Source: JBBSWA01 sp038046485 (GTDB lineage: Archaea > Nanobdellota > Nanobdellia > Woesearchaeales > SM23-78). Taken from it: a stretch of DNA of 18,889 nucleotides. The translations under genes were made by a program, and so were the position numbers. This document shows, piece by piece, positions 6,108 through 14,562 of the stretch (positions are counted from its first letter, which is position 1; the number at the start of each line of letters is the position of its first letter). Below the pieces are notes generated by a model, which made no database searches, was not told the DNA's origin, and saw only the letters and a program-made list of their open reading frames with translations. The stretch is taken from NCBI GenBank assembly GCA_038046485.1, contig JBBSWA010000015.1, positions 1-18,889 on the forward strand, written 5' to 3'.

Positions 6108-7852
6108 GCCTTTTTCTGCTGATCATAGAAATCTTGAATCATGCCTAGGTCTGAAACCTCATCTGCTGCGCGGTCCGTGCGCAAGCGAATGAACCTTGGA
6201 AACCTTAAGGCGTAACTAGATGAGTAGGTGGGGCTTTTCTGGATTTCCTCAAACTTTACCTCGATCACTACTTCGGGTTTTACTACGACTTCCTTGCCCT
6301 TTTCTGAAATAACAAGCGGCTGCAAGAGATCAGTTAACTCCTTGAAACTAACCCCTTCTTCCTCTTTTTCCTTGAGACCTGTTGCTACTTTTCCCACTTC
6401 CAAAAAAATACCATCTTCGTTGATGCAGGCAAGCGTGAAACTGGTGAGCCAACCGCTGCGTTTTCCTTCTCCCCACTCGGCTTTTACGATGACTAGATCC
6501 AGGCTTTCCATGATGCTCTTCCATTTTACCATGCAACCGACACGGGAACCGGGCTTGTAAAAGCCTTGAAGGTTCTTCATCATCACCCCCTCATTCCCTT
6601 TGGATATGGACTCTTGGAAAAAGGCCTTGGCCTCCTTTGCATCTGGAGTTATGAGCTGCCTTGCCCAGACAATCTCTTTATCCTTAGGCTTTACTGTTTT
6701 TTCAATGCACTTCCTACGATCAGCAAAGGACTGACTTAACAACGATTCTCCATTAAGAACAAGAATATCAAACACATTCAACTCCACTGGCATCTTTTTT
6801 GAGAGATCCTCAATGTCATACTTACGCTTGATGCGCTGACTGATGTTTTGGAATGAAAGATATTTTCCCGTCTTGCTATCAAAAGAGACTGCTTCGCAAT
6901 CGAGCAAAAACTCATCTCCTCCTACATGATTTTTTACGGCTTTTACCACTTCTGGAAATTGCTTGGTGATGTTTTCCAATCTACGGGTGAAGAGGAATAT
7001 TTTTCCTTTGGATTTATGGACCTGCATGCGAATCCCGTCGTACTTATATTCTAGGGCAGCTGGCTTTCCTACGACTTCAAATCCTTCTTCTGGGCTGGAT
7101 ACTTTTTGTGCGAGCATCACCTTAATGGGTTGCGCGAGAATGATTCCAATTTCTTCCAATTCTTTTATTCCTCTTACAGCCACCTCAGCAACCATAGCGA
7201 AATCATTTAGTTTATCATAAGCTGCCTGAGTGAGCTCTACTAAATTGTTGTACGCTTCCCGATCTTCTACTTCAATCGACTGCAATTCTGGAATGTACCT
7301 TATCTTTGGAGCAAGGTATGCCCATACAATGGCATCTCGCAAAACCCCTGGTCCGAGTCCCACCCTTAGATCTTCGAGCACCGTGCGGATGATGTATCTT
7401 GCTTCCAAGGAAGAAGCGTTTGACAAGAGTTCGGCGATGAGCTTTAGCTTTTGATCCACACTGCCTGCTCCTTCTACTTTAGATATTTTCTGAATGTTTG
7501 CAAATACCTTATCCATCGACAAGCTTTGGGAGGCTAGGGTTGATTGAGATTTATTCTTTAACAACTCAGAAGCGACTTTACCCAGATCACCTAGTTCAGC
7601 CCATTTTTTTTCTACCTTTTCTGGCGTGGTTCCAGAAGCGATTGCAATGGATTTCATTACGAGCTTACTTGCAACGCCGAGTTTGGTCTCATCCCATGCC
7701 GGAAACACACGGCCTTGTAAGAGCAGAATAATCTGATCTACCTTGTCCTTGGGGATGGACTTTAGAAACTCAGAAACGATGAAGGTCTTTTCCAGACGCT
7801 TACTTGTTTTTTCTAATTGTTCATAGACTTTTGCTAATTCTATGTAATCCAT
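6104..7852 (-). CDS. lig: ATP-dependent DNA ligase, archaeal type
   Basis: Protein of 582 aa, close to the usual archaeal length of 560-600. It has an N-terminal helical DNA-binding region (1-220) and then the nucleotidyltransferase core. The adenylated lysine is K270 in KYDGIR (270-275). FLFTRRLENIT (about 287-297), GNEGVMMKN (419-427) and the MVKWK motif V (441-445) follow, with an OB-fold domain to the C-terminus. It seals nicks during replication and repair using ATP. On the minus strand a TTTAAATA box starts 32 nt before ATG 7852, so it is near-leaderless. Its stop overlaps the stop of the convergent agmatinase gene by 4 nt. Confidence 0.95.
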   Translation of the reverse strand: MDYIELAKVYEQLEKTSKRLEKTFIVSEFLKSIPKDKVDQIILLLQGRVFPAWDETKLGVASKLVMKSIAIASGTTPEKVEKKWAELGDLGKVASELLKNKSQSTLASQSLSMDKVFANIQKISKVEGAGSVDQKLKLIAELLSNASSLEARYIIRTVLEDLRVGLGPGVLRDAIVWAYLAPKIRYIPELQSIEVEDREAYNNLVELTQAAYDKLNDFAMVAEVAVRGIKELEEIGIILAQPIKVMLAQKVSSPEEGFEVVGKPAALEYKYDGIRMQVHKSKGKIFLFTRRLENITKQFPEVVKAVKNHVGGDEFLLDCEAVSFDSKTGKYLSFQNISQRIKRKYDIEDLSKKMPVELNVFDILVLNGESLLSQSFADRRKCIEKTVKPKDKEIVWARQLITPDAKEAKAFFQESISKGNEGVMMKNLQGFYKPGSRVGCMVKWKSIMESLDLVIVKAEWGEGKRSGWLTSFTLACINEDGIFLEVGKVATGLKEKEEEGVSFKELTDLLQPLVISEKGKEVVVKPEVVIEVKFEEIQKSPTYSSSYALRFPRFIRLRTDRAADEVSDLGMIQDFYDQQKKA

Positions 7853-7876
7853 CTCGAGACTTAGGAAGAAGGGATG

Positions 7877-7884
7877 TATTTAAA
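7877..7884 (-). promoter_or_regulatory. TATA box of DNA ligase gene
   Basis: TTTAAATA on the minus strand starts 32 nt upstream of the ligase ATG, with no other TATA-like element nearby. It lies in the 51-bp spacer after the ZIP transporter stop, so the ligase has its own promoter. Confidence 0.55.
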
Positions 7885-7903
7885 GATGATGGGCTCAATT
7901 GTA

Positions 7904-8647
7904 CTAATGCGCGCCGAACAAACTCTGAGCGACTGCAATCAACAAAATGCCCACAACCAAGAAAACAAACTGGATGGCCGAGCGCTTCAAGTCCTGCTCC
8001 TTGTTGAGTTCTGGAATCAAGTCTGTTGCGGCAATATACAAAAAGTTACCTGCTGCAAAAGGGATGAGGAATGTGGTGAAGCCTTCTATTGTACTGGATA
8101 GGTAATAAGCCGCCAAGGCCCCTACTATACAGGTTAACTGGGCTAGGAAATTATAGAATAGCGCTTTCTTGGGCTTAAACCCACCATACACTAAGATGGC
8201 GAAATCTCCCAACTCCTGCGGAATCTCGTGCAAGAGAATCGCTAAGGTTGCCACAACACCTAAAGGAATACTTACCAAGAAACTTGTTGCAATGATTGCA
8301 CCATCTAATATATTATGTACTGCATCTCCAAACAAAATCAGATACGAGAAGGCATGCGTGTGTTTCTCCTTCTTACCCCCATGACAATGATGCCAATTCA
8401 AAAACCGCTCCAAGACAAAGAAAGCCATGAATCCTATTAAGGCATAGGTCAAGAATGGTCCTCCATGCGCTGCGGCTTCCGGAAGCAGGTCTAAAAATGC
8501 TGCACCGAGCAAAGCGCCTGTTGCAAAGCCTACCATCCCATACATGACCTTATCAAGCCATTTGCGCTTAAACACCAAGGTAAAAGCGCCCACTAATGAG
8601 ATCAAACTATCTAAAATCACGGCCCCTAGAATCCAACCTAAAACCAT
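7904..8647 (-). CDS. ZIP-family metal transporter
   Basis: Membrane protein of 247 aa with about eight hydrophobic segments. TM4 carries FGDAVHNILDGAIIA (H111, N112, D115) and TM5 carries LLHEIPQELGDFAIL (H140, E141, E145, D148), the metal-binding residues of ZIP transporters that import zinc, iron or other divalent cations. The TM3-TM4 loop is His-rich (HHCHGGKKEKHTH, 86-98), as in many ZIP proteins. A TTTTTATA box 30 nt upstream on the minus strand supports a leaderless start at ATG 8647. Metal specificity cannot be told from the sequence. Confidence 0.92.
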   Translation of the reverse strand: MVLGWILGAVILDSLISLVGAFTLVFKRKWLDKVMYGMVGFATGALLGAAFLDLLPEAAAHGGPFLTYALIGFMAFFVLERFLNWHHCHGGKKEKHTHAFSYLILFGDAVHNILDGAIIATSFLVSIPLGVVATLAILLHEIPQELGDFAILVYGGFKPKKALFYNFLAQLTCIVGALAAYYLSSTIEGFTTFLIPFAAGNFLYIAATDLIPELNKEQDLKRSAIQFVFLVVGILLIAVAQSLFGAH

Positions 8648-8669
8648 GATTCCTTAGGAAAAAGAATGG

Positions 8670-8677
8670 TATAAAAA
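8670..8677 (-). promoter_or_regulatory. TATA box of ZIP gene
   Basis: TTTTTATA on the minus strand starts 30 nt before ATG 8647, consistent with a leaderless transcript. It lies 33 bp from the divergent plus-strand TATA box at 8711. Confidence 0.6.
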
Positions 8678-8710
8678 GGTTTCTACCCTAACCCCCCTAA
8701 CTTAATAAAC

Positions 8711-8718
8711 TATATAAA
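8711..8718 (+). promoter_or_regulatory. TATA box upstream of structured leader
   Basis: TATATAAA is the strongest TATA match in the window. Using the 27-31 nt spacing of the other promoters, transcription would start at 8738-8742, immediately before the structured element at 8745. The VWA operon would then have a leader of about 140 nt, in contrast to its leaderless neighbours. Confidence 0.7.
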
Positions 8719-8744
8719 CTCGTCGGGATTGAAGGAAGAAGGTA

Positions 8745-8859
8745 TTTAGCATCTTCAAAACTCGCGATGCGTTCATTGCAAGTTCTGCTTCCCCGAGGGG
8801 CCATCCCCCGCGACGAACAGAAACTCTTATTGCGAGAGTTTTGACCTTAGGATGCTAAA
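8745..8859 (+). repeat. Structured inverted-repeat element, copy 2 (short form)
   Basis: A 115-bp element with outer arms TTTAGCATC (8745-8753) and GATGCTAAA (8851-8859), and inner stem CAAAACTC (8756-8763) with GAGTTTTG (8836-8843). Inside are GTTC/GAAC (8782-8785, 8815-8818) and a GC-rich hairpin GGGG/CCCC (8797-8800, 8805-8808). It shares exact blocks with copy 1: 13 nt at the left end, 10 nt of core GCAAGTTCTG, and 16 nt at the right end. It lies between a strong TATA box and the first VWA gene, whose start is 20 nt downstream, so it would form most of the 5' leader. Confidence 0.8.
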
Positions 8860-8879
8860 CAACCACACGAAGAGGACTT

Positions 8880-10763
8880 ATGGTGGCTTTTAACCCAACG
8901 GATTACTTCTTGAACCCAAGCGGCCTCTATGCACTCTTTAGCCTCATTCCCCTTCTTCTCCTCTATTTAGTTAAACCCAAACCCCAAGAAAAAAAGATCC
9001 CCAGCCTCATGTTCTTCTTAAAAGACATTGGCAGTGAGAATAGCTTAGCCTTTTTTCGAAGACTATACCAAGACTGGCTCTTTGTCCTCCAACTGCTTAC
9101 GCTTATCCTCATCGCTGCTGCCATTGCAAAACCTTACCTTGAAATCTCTGAAAAACTCCTCTCCGACAACAGCATCATTGTTCTGGATGCAAGCGCCAGC
9201 ATGCAAACCAAGTATGAAGGCGGGACCCGGTTTGATGAAGCCGTTAAACAAGCCAAGAAAAATCTTGGCAGCAAAAACACCCTCATTCTCGTCAAAAGCA
9301 TCCCTGAAGTGGTCTATCAAGATGAAGACGCGAGCACCGTACGTACCTATCTTAATGGTTTAAAGCCCAGCGAAAGCACCACCAGCCTTTATACTGCCTT
9401 ACTTACTGCGGCCGATTATGTGAAAGGGGATAATACTCAAGCAGTTATATTAAGTGACTTCATCGACACGGATACTGAAGCTGACCTCAACACGGCCAAA
9501 CGCGCCCTTCAAAGCAAAGGGGCTGCCGTTGAATTTATTCCCATTGCAAGCCCTGTTCGCAATATCGGCATCATTGACGCCGATGTGGGCGAACAAAAAA
9601 CAGCGATTCGCATCAAGAACTACAATGACGAAGCCCAAACGGTAATGGTCAACATCAATGATCTGCATGAAAGCATTACAATTCCTGCCAGCAGCATTGA
9701 AATCTTCACCTTCACCACCCCTAGCAGCATCAGCAAACTCACCCTGGACGTAGAGGATGATTTTAACATCGACAATAACCTTTACCTCTCAGCACCGAGC
9801 AACCGAACCTTACGCGTACTCTTTATTACGAACCAAGAAGATAAACTTGTGCAGCAAAACATCTACATTGCATTTGATGTCATTGGCAAAACCACCAGCT
9901 ACAAGATGAAAACAGAGGTCCTGATCCCCCCTAAAGCTCATAGCATCGACCAAGACATCATCCTGATTGACCGAGTGGACAAGAGCCTCTTGCTACCTGG
10001 AACGATCAAAAGTATCAAGGAACGTGTTCAAAACGGTGGCACCTTAATCATTCTACCTCAAGAAGACTTAGGTGCTATTGACTTCCAAGGCTTACTGCCT
10101 GTTATCATCAAAAACAAAGATACTGTCGGTAGCGACATTGAAAATGTCCTCTGCCCCACCACTCAAAAAAGCAGCAACCAAGGAGAAAAATGCCTCACCA
10201 AAGACATCCAATTTGGCCATGCAAACGAATACCTAGCAGCCGATCCTGTTGAAAGCTCTACTGTCATTGCCAAGAGCAAAAAAGATGGGGGGCCTCTGAT
10301 CGTCTACAAAAAGCAAGGCGCTGGCGGCGTTATTTACTACGGATTATACGATGAAAAGAGCAGCTTTCGCACCAACATCTACTATCCCATCTTCTGGAAG
10401 CGCATCTTTGATTTGATCACGGCCACGCAAGATGTTCATGACCTCAACAAAAAAGCAGGCAGCAGTATCTCTCTTGGAAAGAACGAAGCAGTGAAAACGC
10501 CCGATGGACGCATTATTCGTGATTTACTGCGATTTGAGAATACTGGCACGTACACCCTTAAAGACAAAGTCATTGCCGTAAACCTTCTCTCTGAACAAGA
10601 ATCTGATGTATCTGGCAAATTCACCCAACATGATGACGATGCTAAACAAGCTGAAAACATCGATCGAAAGGTCAATAAGGAAGTTACTGAATATGTTGTT
10701 TATGGCCTTCTAGCCTTGTTGTTTATCGAACTCTTCCTCATCAAGTTCAGAGGTGACCTCTAA
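8880..10763 (+). CDS. BatA-like VWA membrane protein
   Basis: Protein of 627 aa. Two N-terminal membrane segments (about 16-31 and 67-84) flank a short charged stretch in the style of the BatA/aerotolerance N-terminal domain. A VWA domain follows with a complete MIDAS start D103-A-S105-A-S107; a Thr/Ser-rich STTS and VILSDF fill the later MIDAS positions. A long external region with beta-sandwich character follows, then a C-terminal membrane helix (about 605-622) with a basic tail. Such proteins act with MoxR ATPases and DUF58 proteins in membrane-protein maturation or envelope stress; the role here is inferred. AGAGGA lies 3-8 nt before the ATG as a possible ribosome site. The stop is followed directly by the ATG of the next gene. 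Confidence 0.85.
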   Translation: MVAFNPTDYFLNPSGLYALFSLIPLLLLYLVKPKPQEKKIPSLMFFLKDIGSENSLAFFRRLYQDWLFVLQLLTLILIAAAIAKPYLEISEKLLSDNSIIVLDASASMQTKYEGGTRFDEAVKQAKKNLGSKNTLILVKSIPEVVYQDEDASTVRTYLNGLKPSESTTSLYTALLTAADYVKGDNTQAVILSDFIDTDTEADLNTAKRALQSKGAAVEFIPIASPVRNIGIIDADVGEQKTAIRIKNYNDEAQTVMVNINDLHESITIPASSIEIFTFTTPSSISKLTLDVEDDFNIDNNLYLSAPSNRTLRVLFITNQEDKLVQQNIYIAFDVIGKTTSYKMKTEVLIPPKAHSIDQDIILIDRVDKSLLLPGTIKSIKERVQNGGTLIILPQEDLGAIDFQGLLPVIIKNKDTVGSDIENVLCPTTQKSSNQGEKCLTKDIQFGHANEYLAADPVESSTVIAKSKKDGGPLIVYKKQGAGGVIYYGLYDEKSSFRTNIYYPIFWKRIFDLITATQDVHDLNKKAGSSISLGKNEAVKTPDGRIIRDLLRFENTGTYTLKDKVIAVNLLSEQESDVSGKFTQHDDDAKQAENIDRKVNKEVTEYVVYGLLALLFIELFLIKFRGDL

Positions 10764-13172
10764 ATGGTTCAATTCCTACACCCCAACCTTCTTCTTTTAA
10801 TCCTGCCTCTACTTGCCTTACTTGCACTACTCATCCGAACGGACTTTGTCAAAAACGAAGATGAATTCCGCGACGCATTTAGAAGGCGACGCTACCGACT
10901 AGGTATCTTTGTTACACGCGCCCTCATCCTTACTTGCCTCGTCATTGTCCTTGCAACCCCCTATGAAGAAACCCTTAAAGACACTCCAGGAGACCCTAAG
11001 ATTACGATTCTCATTGACAATAGCAGCAGCATGGAACTCTTTGATACAGGGTTTACTGACAAACTCATCTCTGAACTTAAAAGCAAAATTCCCCTCACCG
11101 TACGGTACATCACTAGCAAAGAACGCTCGGACATCGGAGAAGGCATCCTCGCCAACTTAGAAAAAAACAAGAACCTGCTTTTGATTAGCGATGGAAACAA
11201 CAACTACGGCAGCACCTTAGGAACGGTTTCTCTTTTTGCAAGCAACCTGAACAGCACAATCAGCATGATCACAATGGACCCTAAAAAAAGCGACGCATCT
11301 GTCTATATCACAGGTCCCAGCAAAATTACTGCAGACATCAACAATACGTATGTTGTCCATATCAGCAAAGTCAACATCGACTCGTATCACATCACCGTCA
11401 AAATTGATGACCAAGTTGTCCTAGACACCACGAGCAACCAAGACACCCTCAACCTGGATGAAACCTTTCCCCAAGGATACCATAAAATTGAAGCTACCAT
11501 CACTGCGCCGGATGACTACTTTAGCCAAAATAACATCTACTACAAAGTTGTCCACGCCGTTGAAAAACCAAAAATCCTCTATTTGACCCAGAAAGACGAC
11601 CCCATCAAGGTCATCCTCAACAAGTTATATGATGTTACTCAAGCAACAAGCCCTCCCAATGACCTTAGTGCGTATTATGCAGTCCTCATTGATGATATGC
11701 CTGCTGCCCCTTTCCAAAACTATAACTCATTCAATGACTACCTCGTCAATGGCAATGGCCTTCTTGTCATTGGAGGATTCAACAGCTACGACAAAGGCAA
11801 CTACAAAGACAGTCAACTTGAAACGTACCTGCCTGTGCGCGTCGGCGCTGCGGAAAAGAAAAAAGGAGAAGACGTCGTCATCATCACTATTGACATCAGC
11901 GCTGGCGGAGGGTTGTGCCGACAGGTTATCGACCGAAAAACAAAAACAAAAACACAAGTTTGTGATAGTGTCTCTCCCATTGATGTCATTAAAGCCGAAG
12001 CCATTGAAGTACTCAACCAACTCGAAGACACCAACAAAGTCGGCGTGGTTGCGTTCGATGTGAATGCTTATGACGTAGGTAATGGTGTCGATCATCTGTA
12101 TAATACCCGTAATATGCTTGTTGACAAGATTCGGCACATCAAAGCCGGCGGGAACACCCTGGTCAGCGTAGGCCTACGCGGCTCTAGCAAAATGCTCCAA
12201 AATGCAGCTGGTACCAAAAACGTGGTTATCATCACCGATGGAAATACCTACCCAGGCGATCAACAAAGCTCTGTTGATATTGCTGGCGAACTCAACCGCA
12301 AAGGCATAAAAGTCATTACTATCGGCATTGGCCGAGATGTACGCGACGACTTCCTCAAAGATCTAGCTAGCGCCGGCGGCGGATTCTACATCCCTATTGC
12401 TAACAAACAACGCCTCAAAATCCTCTTTGGAGAACCCAAGAAGAAAAGCGACGGCGAGAGCTTTGGCCTCTTTGTCATCGACTCCAGCCACTTCATCACC
12501 AAAGACCTAGACTTAGACGCAGCGCTTACTGGATTCAACCAAGTCATTCCTAAAACCAGCGCGAACATGTTCATCACAACCGACAGTGGAGAACCTGCCC
12601 TGATTGAATGGCACTATGGCCTAGGCAAAGTCATTACACTCCCAGTCTTTGCAGGAGATAACCTGGGTGAACTATTGAATGAACACAACAGCAAATTGAT
12701 TTCAAGAACAATTAATTACCTAATTGGAGACCCTGAACGAAAGAAACCCTACTTTGTCACCATTGACGATACCCGAATTAATATGCCCTCAGACATCTAT
12801 GTCAAAAGCGACAAAATCCCTGTCGTAAAAACCCTTGAATTCCTAAAAACCGATCAAAATACCTACAATGCCAAGTTTACTCCGGCCGCCACGGGTTTTC
12901 AAAACATGCTTGAAACCACCTTTGCCGTGAATGCCCCTAGAGAATACCAAGACATCGGCATGAACAAAGACCTCCCCTTAATTGTACAAAGCACCAACGG
13001 CAAAGAGTTCAAACCCACCGACACCGAAGCGATTGCCGACTTTGTCAAAAGCGTTTCCAAGAAAACCGTGTTGGAAAAAGAGACTTTTATTGTGCCCTTC
13101 CTCTTCATTGCCTTGATCATCTTCCTCATTGAAGTGAGCCTACGAAGGCTGCTTGAGAGTAAGTTGACTTAG
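10764..13172 (+). CDS. VWA plus GATase-like large membrane protein
   Basis: Protein of 802 aa with two N-terminal membrane helices (about 7-24 and 47-65) and one at the C-terminus (about 772-795). The first VWA domain begins ITILIDNSSSM, with MIDAS residues D85, S87 and S89. A GATase-like segment includes LLVIGGFNSYDKGNYKDSQLETYLPV (about 333-358). Nested next is a second VWA-like fold starting ITIDISAGG (D377, S379, G381), with GGNT (T465) and ITDG (491-493). Its MIDAS has Gly where Ser is usual and is followed by an insertion bracketed by C385 and C400. The gene begins with no spacer after the first VWA gene (TAAATG), so the two are certainly co-transcribed. Partnership with MoxR/DUF58 is inferred. 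Confidence 0.82.
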   Translation: MVQFLHPNLLLLILPLLALLALLIRTDFVKNEDEFRDAFRRRRYRLGIFVTRALILTCLVIVLATPYEETLKDTPGDPKITILIDNSSSMELFDTGFTDKLISELKSKIPLTVRYITSKERSDIGEGILANLEKNKNLLLISDGNNNYGSTLGTVSLFASNLNSTISMITMDPKKSDASVYITGPSKITADINNTYVVHISKVNIDSYHITVKIDDQVVLDTTSNQDTLNLDETFPQGYHKIEATITAPDDYFSQNNIYYKVVHAVEKPKILYLTQKDDPIKVILNKLYDVTQATSPPNDLSAYYAVLIDDMPAAPFQNYNSFNDYLVNGNGLLVIGGFNSYDKGNYKDSQLETYLPVRVGAAEKKKGEDVVIITIDISAGGGLCRQVIDRKTKTKTQVCDSVSPIDVIKAEAIEVLNQLEDTNKVGVVAFDVNAYDVGNGVDHLYNTRNMLVDKIRHIKAGGNTLVSVGLRGSSKMLQNAAGTKNVVIITDGNTYPGDQQSSVDIAGELNRKGIKVITIGIGRDVRDDFLKDLASAGGGFYIPIANKQRLKILFGEPKKKSDGESFGLFVIDSSHFITKDLDLDAALTGFNQVIPKTSANMFITTDSGEPALIEWHYGLGKVITLPVFAGDNLGELLNEHNSKLISRTINYLIGDPERKKPYFVTIDDTRINMPSDIYVKSDKIPVVKTLEFLKTDQNTYNAKFTPAATGFQNMLETTFAVNAPREYQDIGMNKDLPLIVQSTNGKEFKPTDTEAIADFVKSVSKKTVLEKETFIVPFLFIALIIFLIEVSLRRLLESKLT

Positions 13173-13200
13173 AATACATAATCGGCCAAAATAGAACTCT

Positions 13201-13208
13201 TTTTATAA
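13201..13208 (+). promoter_or_regulatory. TATA box of MFS gene
   Basis: TTTTATAA starts 31 nt before ATG 13232, indicating an own promoter and a leaderless or nearly leaderless transcript. It also favours ATG 13232 over an out-of-frame ATG at 13225. Confidence 0.6.
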
Positions 13209-13231
13209 TCGACTCATTTTTTCAATGCGTC

Positions 13232-14482
13232 ATGAAAAAGAACCTCAAACTATTGTCTTCTTTCCTCTTTTTCTGGGCATTTTTAGTCCTCTTCAAATTT
13301 GGCGCCGGACTCCACTACACACTCTTATCGCCCTTAGGGAACCGACTAATGCCCTTATGGATTGTAGGCATACTCATCAGCCTATGCTCAGTTATACAAC
13401 TTATCCTTGACATCCCTGCTGGAATGGCACTGGACAAATGGGGCTACAAAAAGATCCTCCTCATCGGAACGTTTATCTTTGTCCTTGCCGGAATTGTGCT
13501 TTTCCTTCAATTTAATTCACTCTATTACATCCTCAGCATCTCCCTGGCTACCATCGGATGGCTTTTCTTTGGACCTGGCAGAAACGCCTATGCTCTCTCC
13601 CATGCCACAAAAAAAAATTCAGGCACCTTCATGGCCTACCGCGACGTTTTTTCTTCCATCGGAATCGTCCTTGCTTGCCTCTTACTACCCTTTGTTGTGA
13701 ACACATCCCATAAAACCATAGGACTGATTATAGCCGCCCTCATGATACTTGCTAGTATTTCAATTCTCCTTAGCCCAAAAGACCATAAAAAAATAACATT
13801 ACTCCATAATCCTCATGAAAGAACTCACAAACAAAGAGCCCATGTTCTTAGAAACATGACTTTAGCACTCAAAAAACTAAACCCAGCTAGCACACTCCTC
13901 ATCCTTCTGGACTTTACTGGTGCCATCTTTTACGGAATCGTCTGGTTTGTTGTGCCTCTTATCATTGCAAATGCCCCATCAACTACCCAACTTCTCGGAC
14001 TTGGCCTTAGCATGTTTGATTTTGCCGTTGTCATTATCGGCTCTGTCTTATGCACATTTGTTGACCGATTCGATAAAAAATTTATGGTGTTCCTCGGACT
14101 GCTCTTGTTCTCTGTTGCCGGCTTGTTTTTAGGATTTAGTTTCGGACTTCCCTTTCTAATCTTTGCCTTCATCGCAACAACAGGAGACGAAATCGCTAGC
14201 CTACCCCTCTGGGCATGGCTCCACCGCCTTGACAAAAACCACAATAAAGACGGACTCATCTCTAGCGTAATCAACCTCTTTGAAGACTTAGGATGGGCTT
14301 TAGGACCCCTATTCGCTAGCATTTTCTACATTTTTATAGGACCAAAATTAACCATTGTGATCGGTGCTATTCCCATTTTTATATTACTTCTTGTTTACCA
14401 ATTTACCATACGAAAACACCTGATGCACATCTCTCTCTTAGAAGCTCCTAAAAAACCCCATAAACACAGACATAAAAGCTAA
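13232..14482 (+). CDS. Major facilitator superfamily transporter
   Basis: Protein of 416 aa, mostly hydrophobic, with about 12 membrane segments in two halves separated by a charged central loop (near residues 185-212, KDHKKITLLHNPHERTHKQRAH). The loop after the second helix reads GMALDKWGYKKIL, the MFS motif A (GxxxDxxGxK). The C-terminus is basic (KKPHKHRHKS). The substrate cannot be inferred; drug/metabolite efflux is common for this type. It interrupts the envelope gene run between the two VWA genes and the coiled-coil gene but has its own promoter. Confidence 0.88.
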   Translation: MKKNLKLLSSFLFFWAFLVLFKFGAGLHYTLLSPLGNRLMPLWIVGILISLCSVIQLILDIPAGMALDKWGYKKILLIGTFIFVLAGIVLFLQFNSLYYILSISLATIGWLFFGPGRNAYALSHATKKNSGTFMAYRDVFSSIGIVLACLLLPFVVNTSHKTIGLIIAALMILASISILLSPKDHKKITLLHNPHERTHKQRAHVLRNMTLALKKLNPASTLLILLDFTGAIFYGIVWFVVPLIIANAPSTTQLLGLGLSMFDFAVVIIGSVLCTFVDRFDKKFMVFLGLLLFSVAGLFLGFSFGLPFLIFAFIATTGDEIASLPLWAWLHRLDKNHNKDGLISSVINLFEDLGWALGPLFASIFYIFIGPKLTIVIGAIPIFILLLVYQFTIRKHLMHISLLEAPKKPHKHRHKS

Positions 14483-14533
14483 AACAAACGGCTGATGTTA
14501 ACTTCTTTTGCTCCTCCTAATTTAGAGAAAACA

Positions 14534-14540
14534 TTTAAAA
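14534..14540 (+). promoter_or_regulatory. TATA box of coiled-coil protein gene
   Basis: TTTAAAA starts 29 nt before ATG 14563, again a leaderless arrangement. The 80-bp spacer after the MFS gene also holds a T-rich stretch (about 14500-14521) that could end the MFS transcript. Confidence 0.55.
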
Positions 14541-14562
14541 GCACCCTTACTTATTACCCTCT

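Noticed and set aside
8852..8893. Short frame MLNNHTKRTYGGF starting in the element's right arm
   Set aside because: It overlaps the VWA start out of frame and has no support beyond the shared GATGCTAAAC sequence; a regulatory upstream frame cannot be excluded but is unsupported.
10638..10649. Third copy of the element end (GATGCTAAACAA)
   Set aside because: It lies inside the first VWA coding sequence (encoding DAKQ), with no partner arm or core sequence nearby; probably chance.
11629..12137. Long alternative frames on both strands inside the 802-aa VWA gene
   Set aside because: Low-complexity Met/Ser/Lys- or Val/Asp/Phe-rich translations typical of frame shadows; the VWA frame has clear motifs across this stretch.
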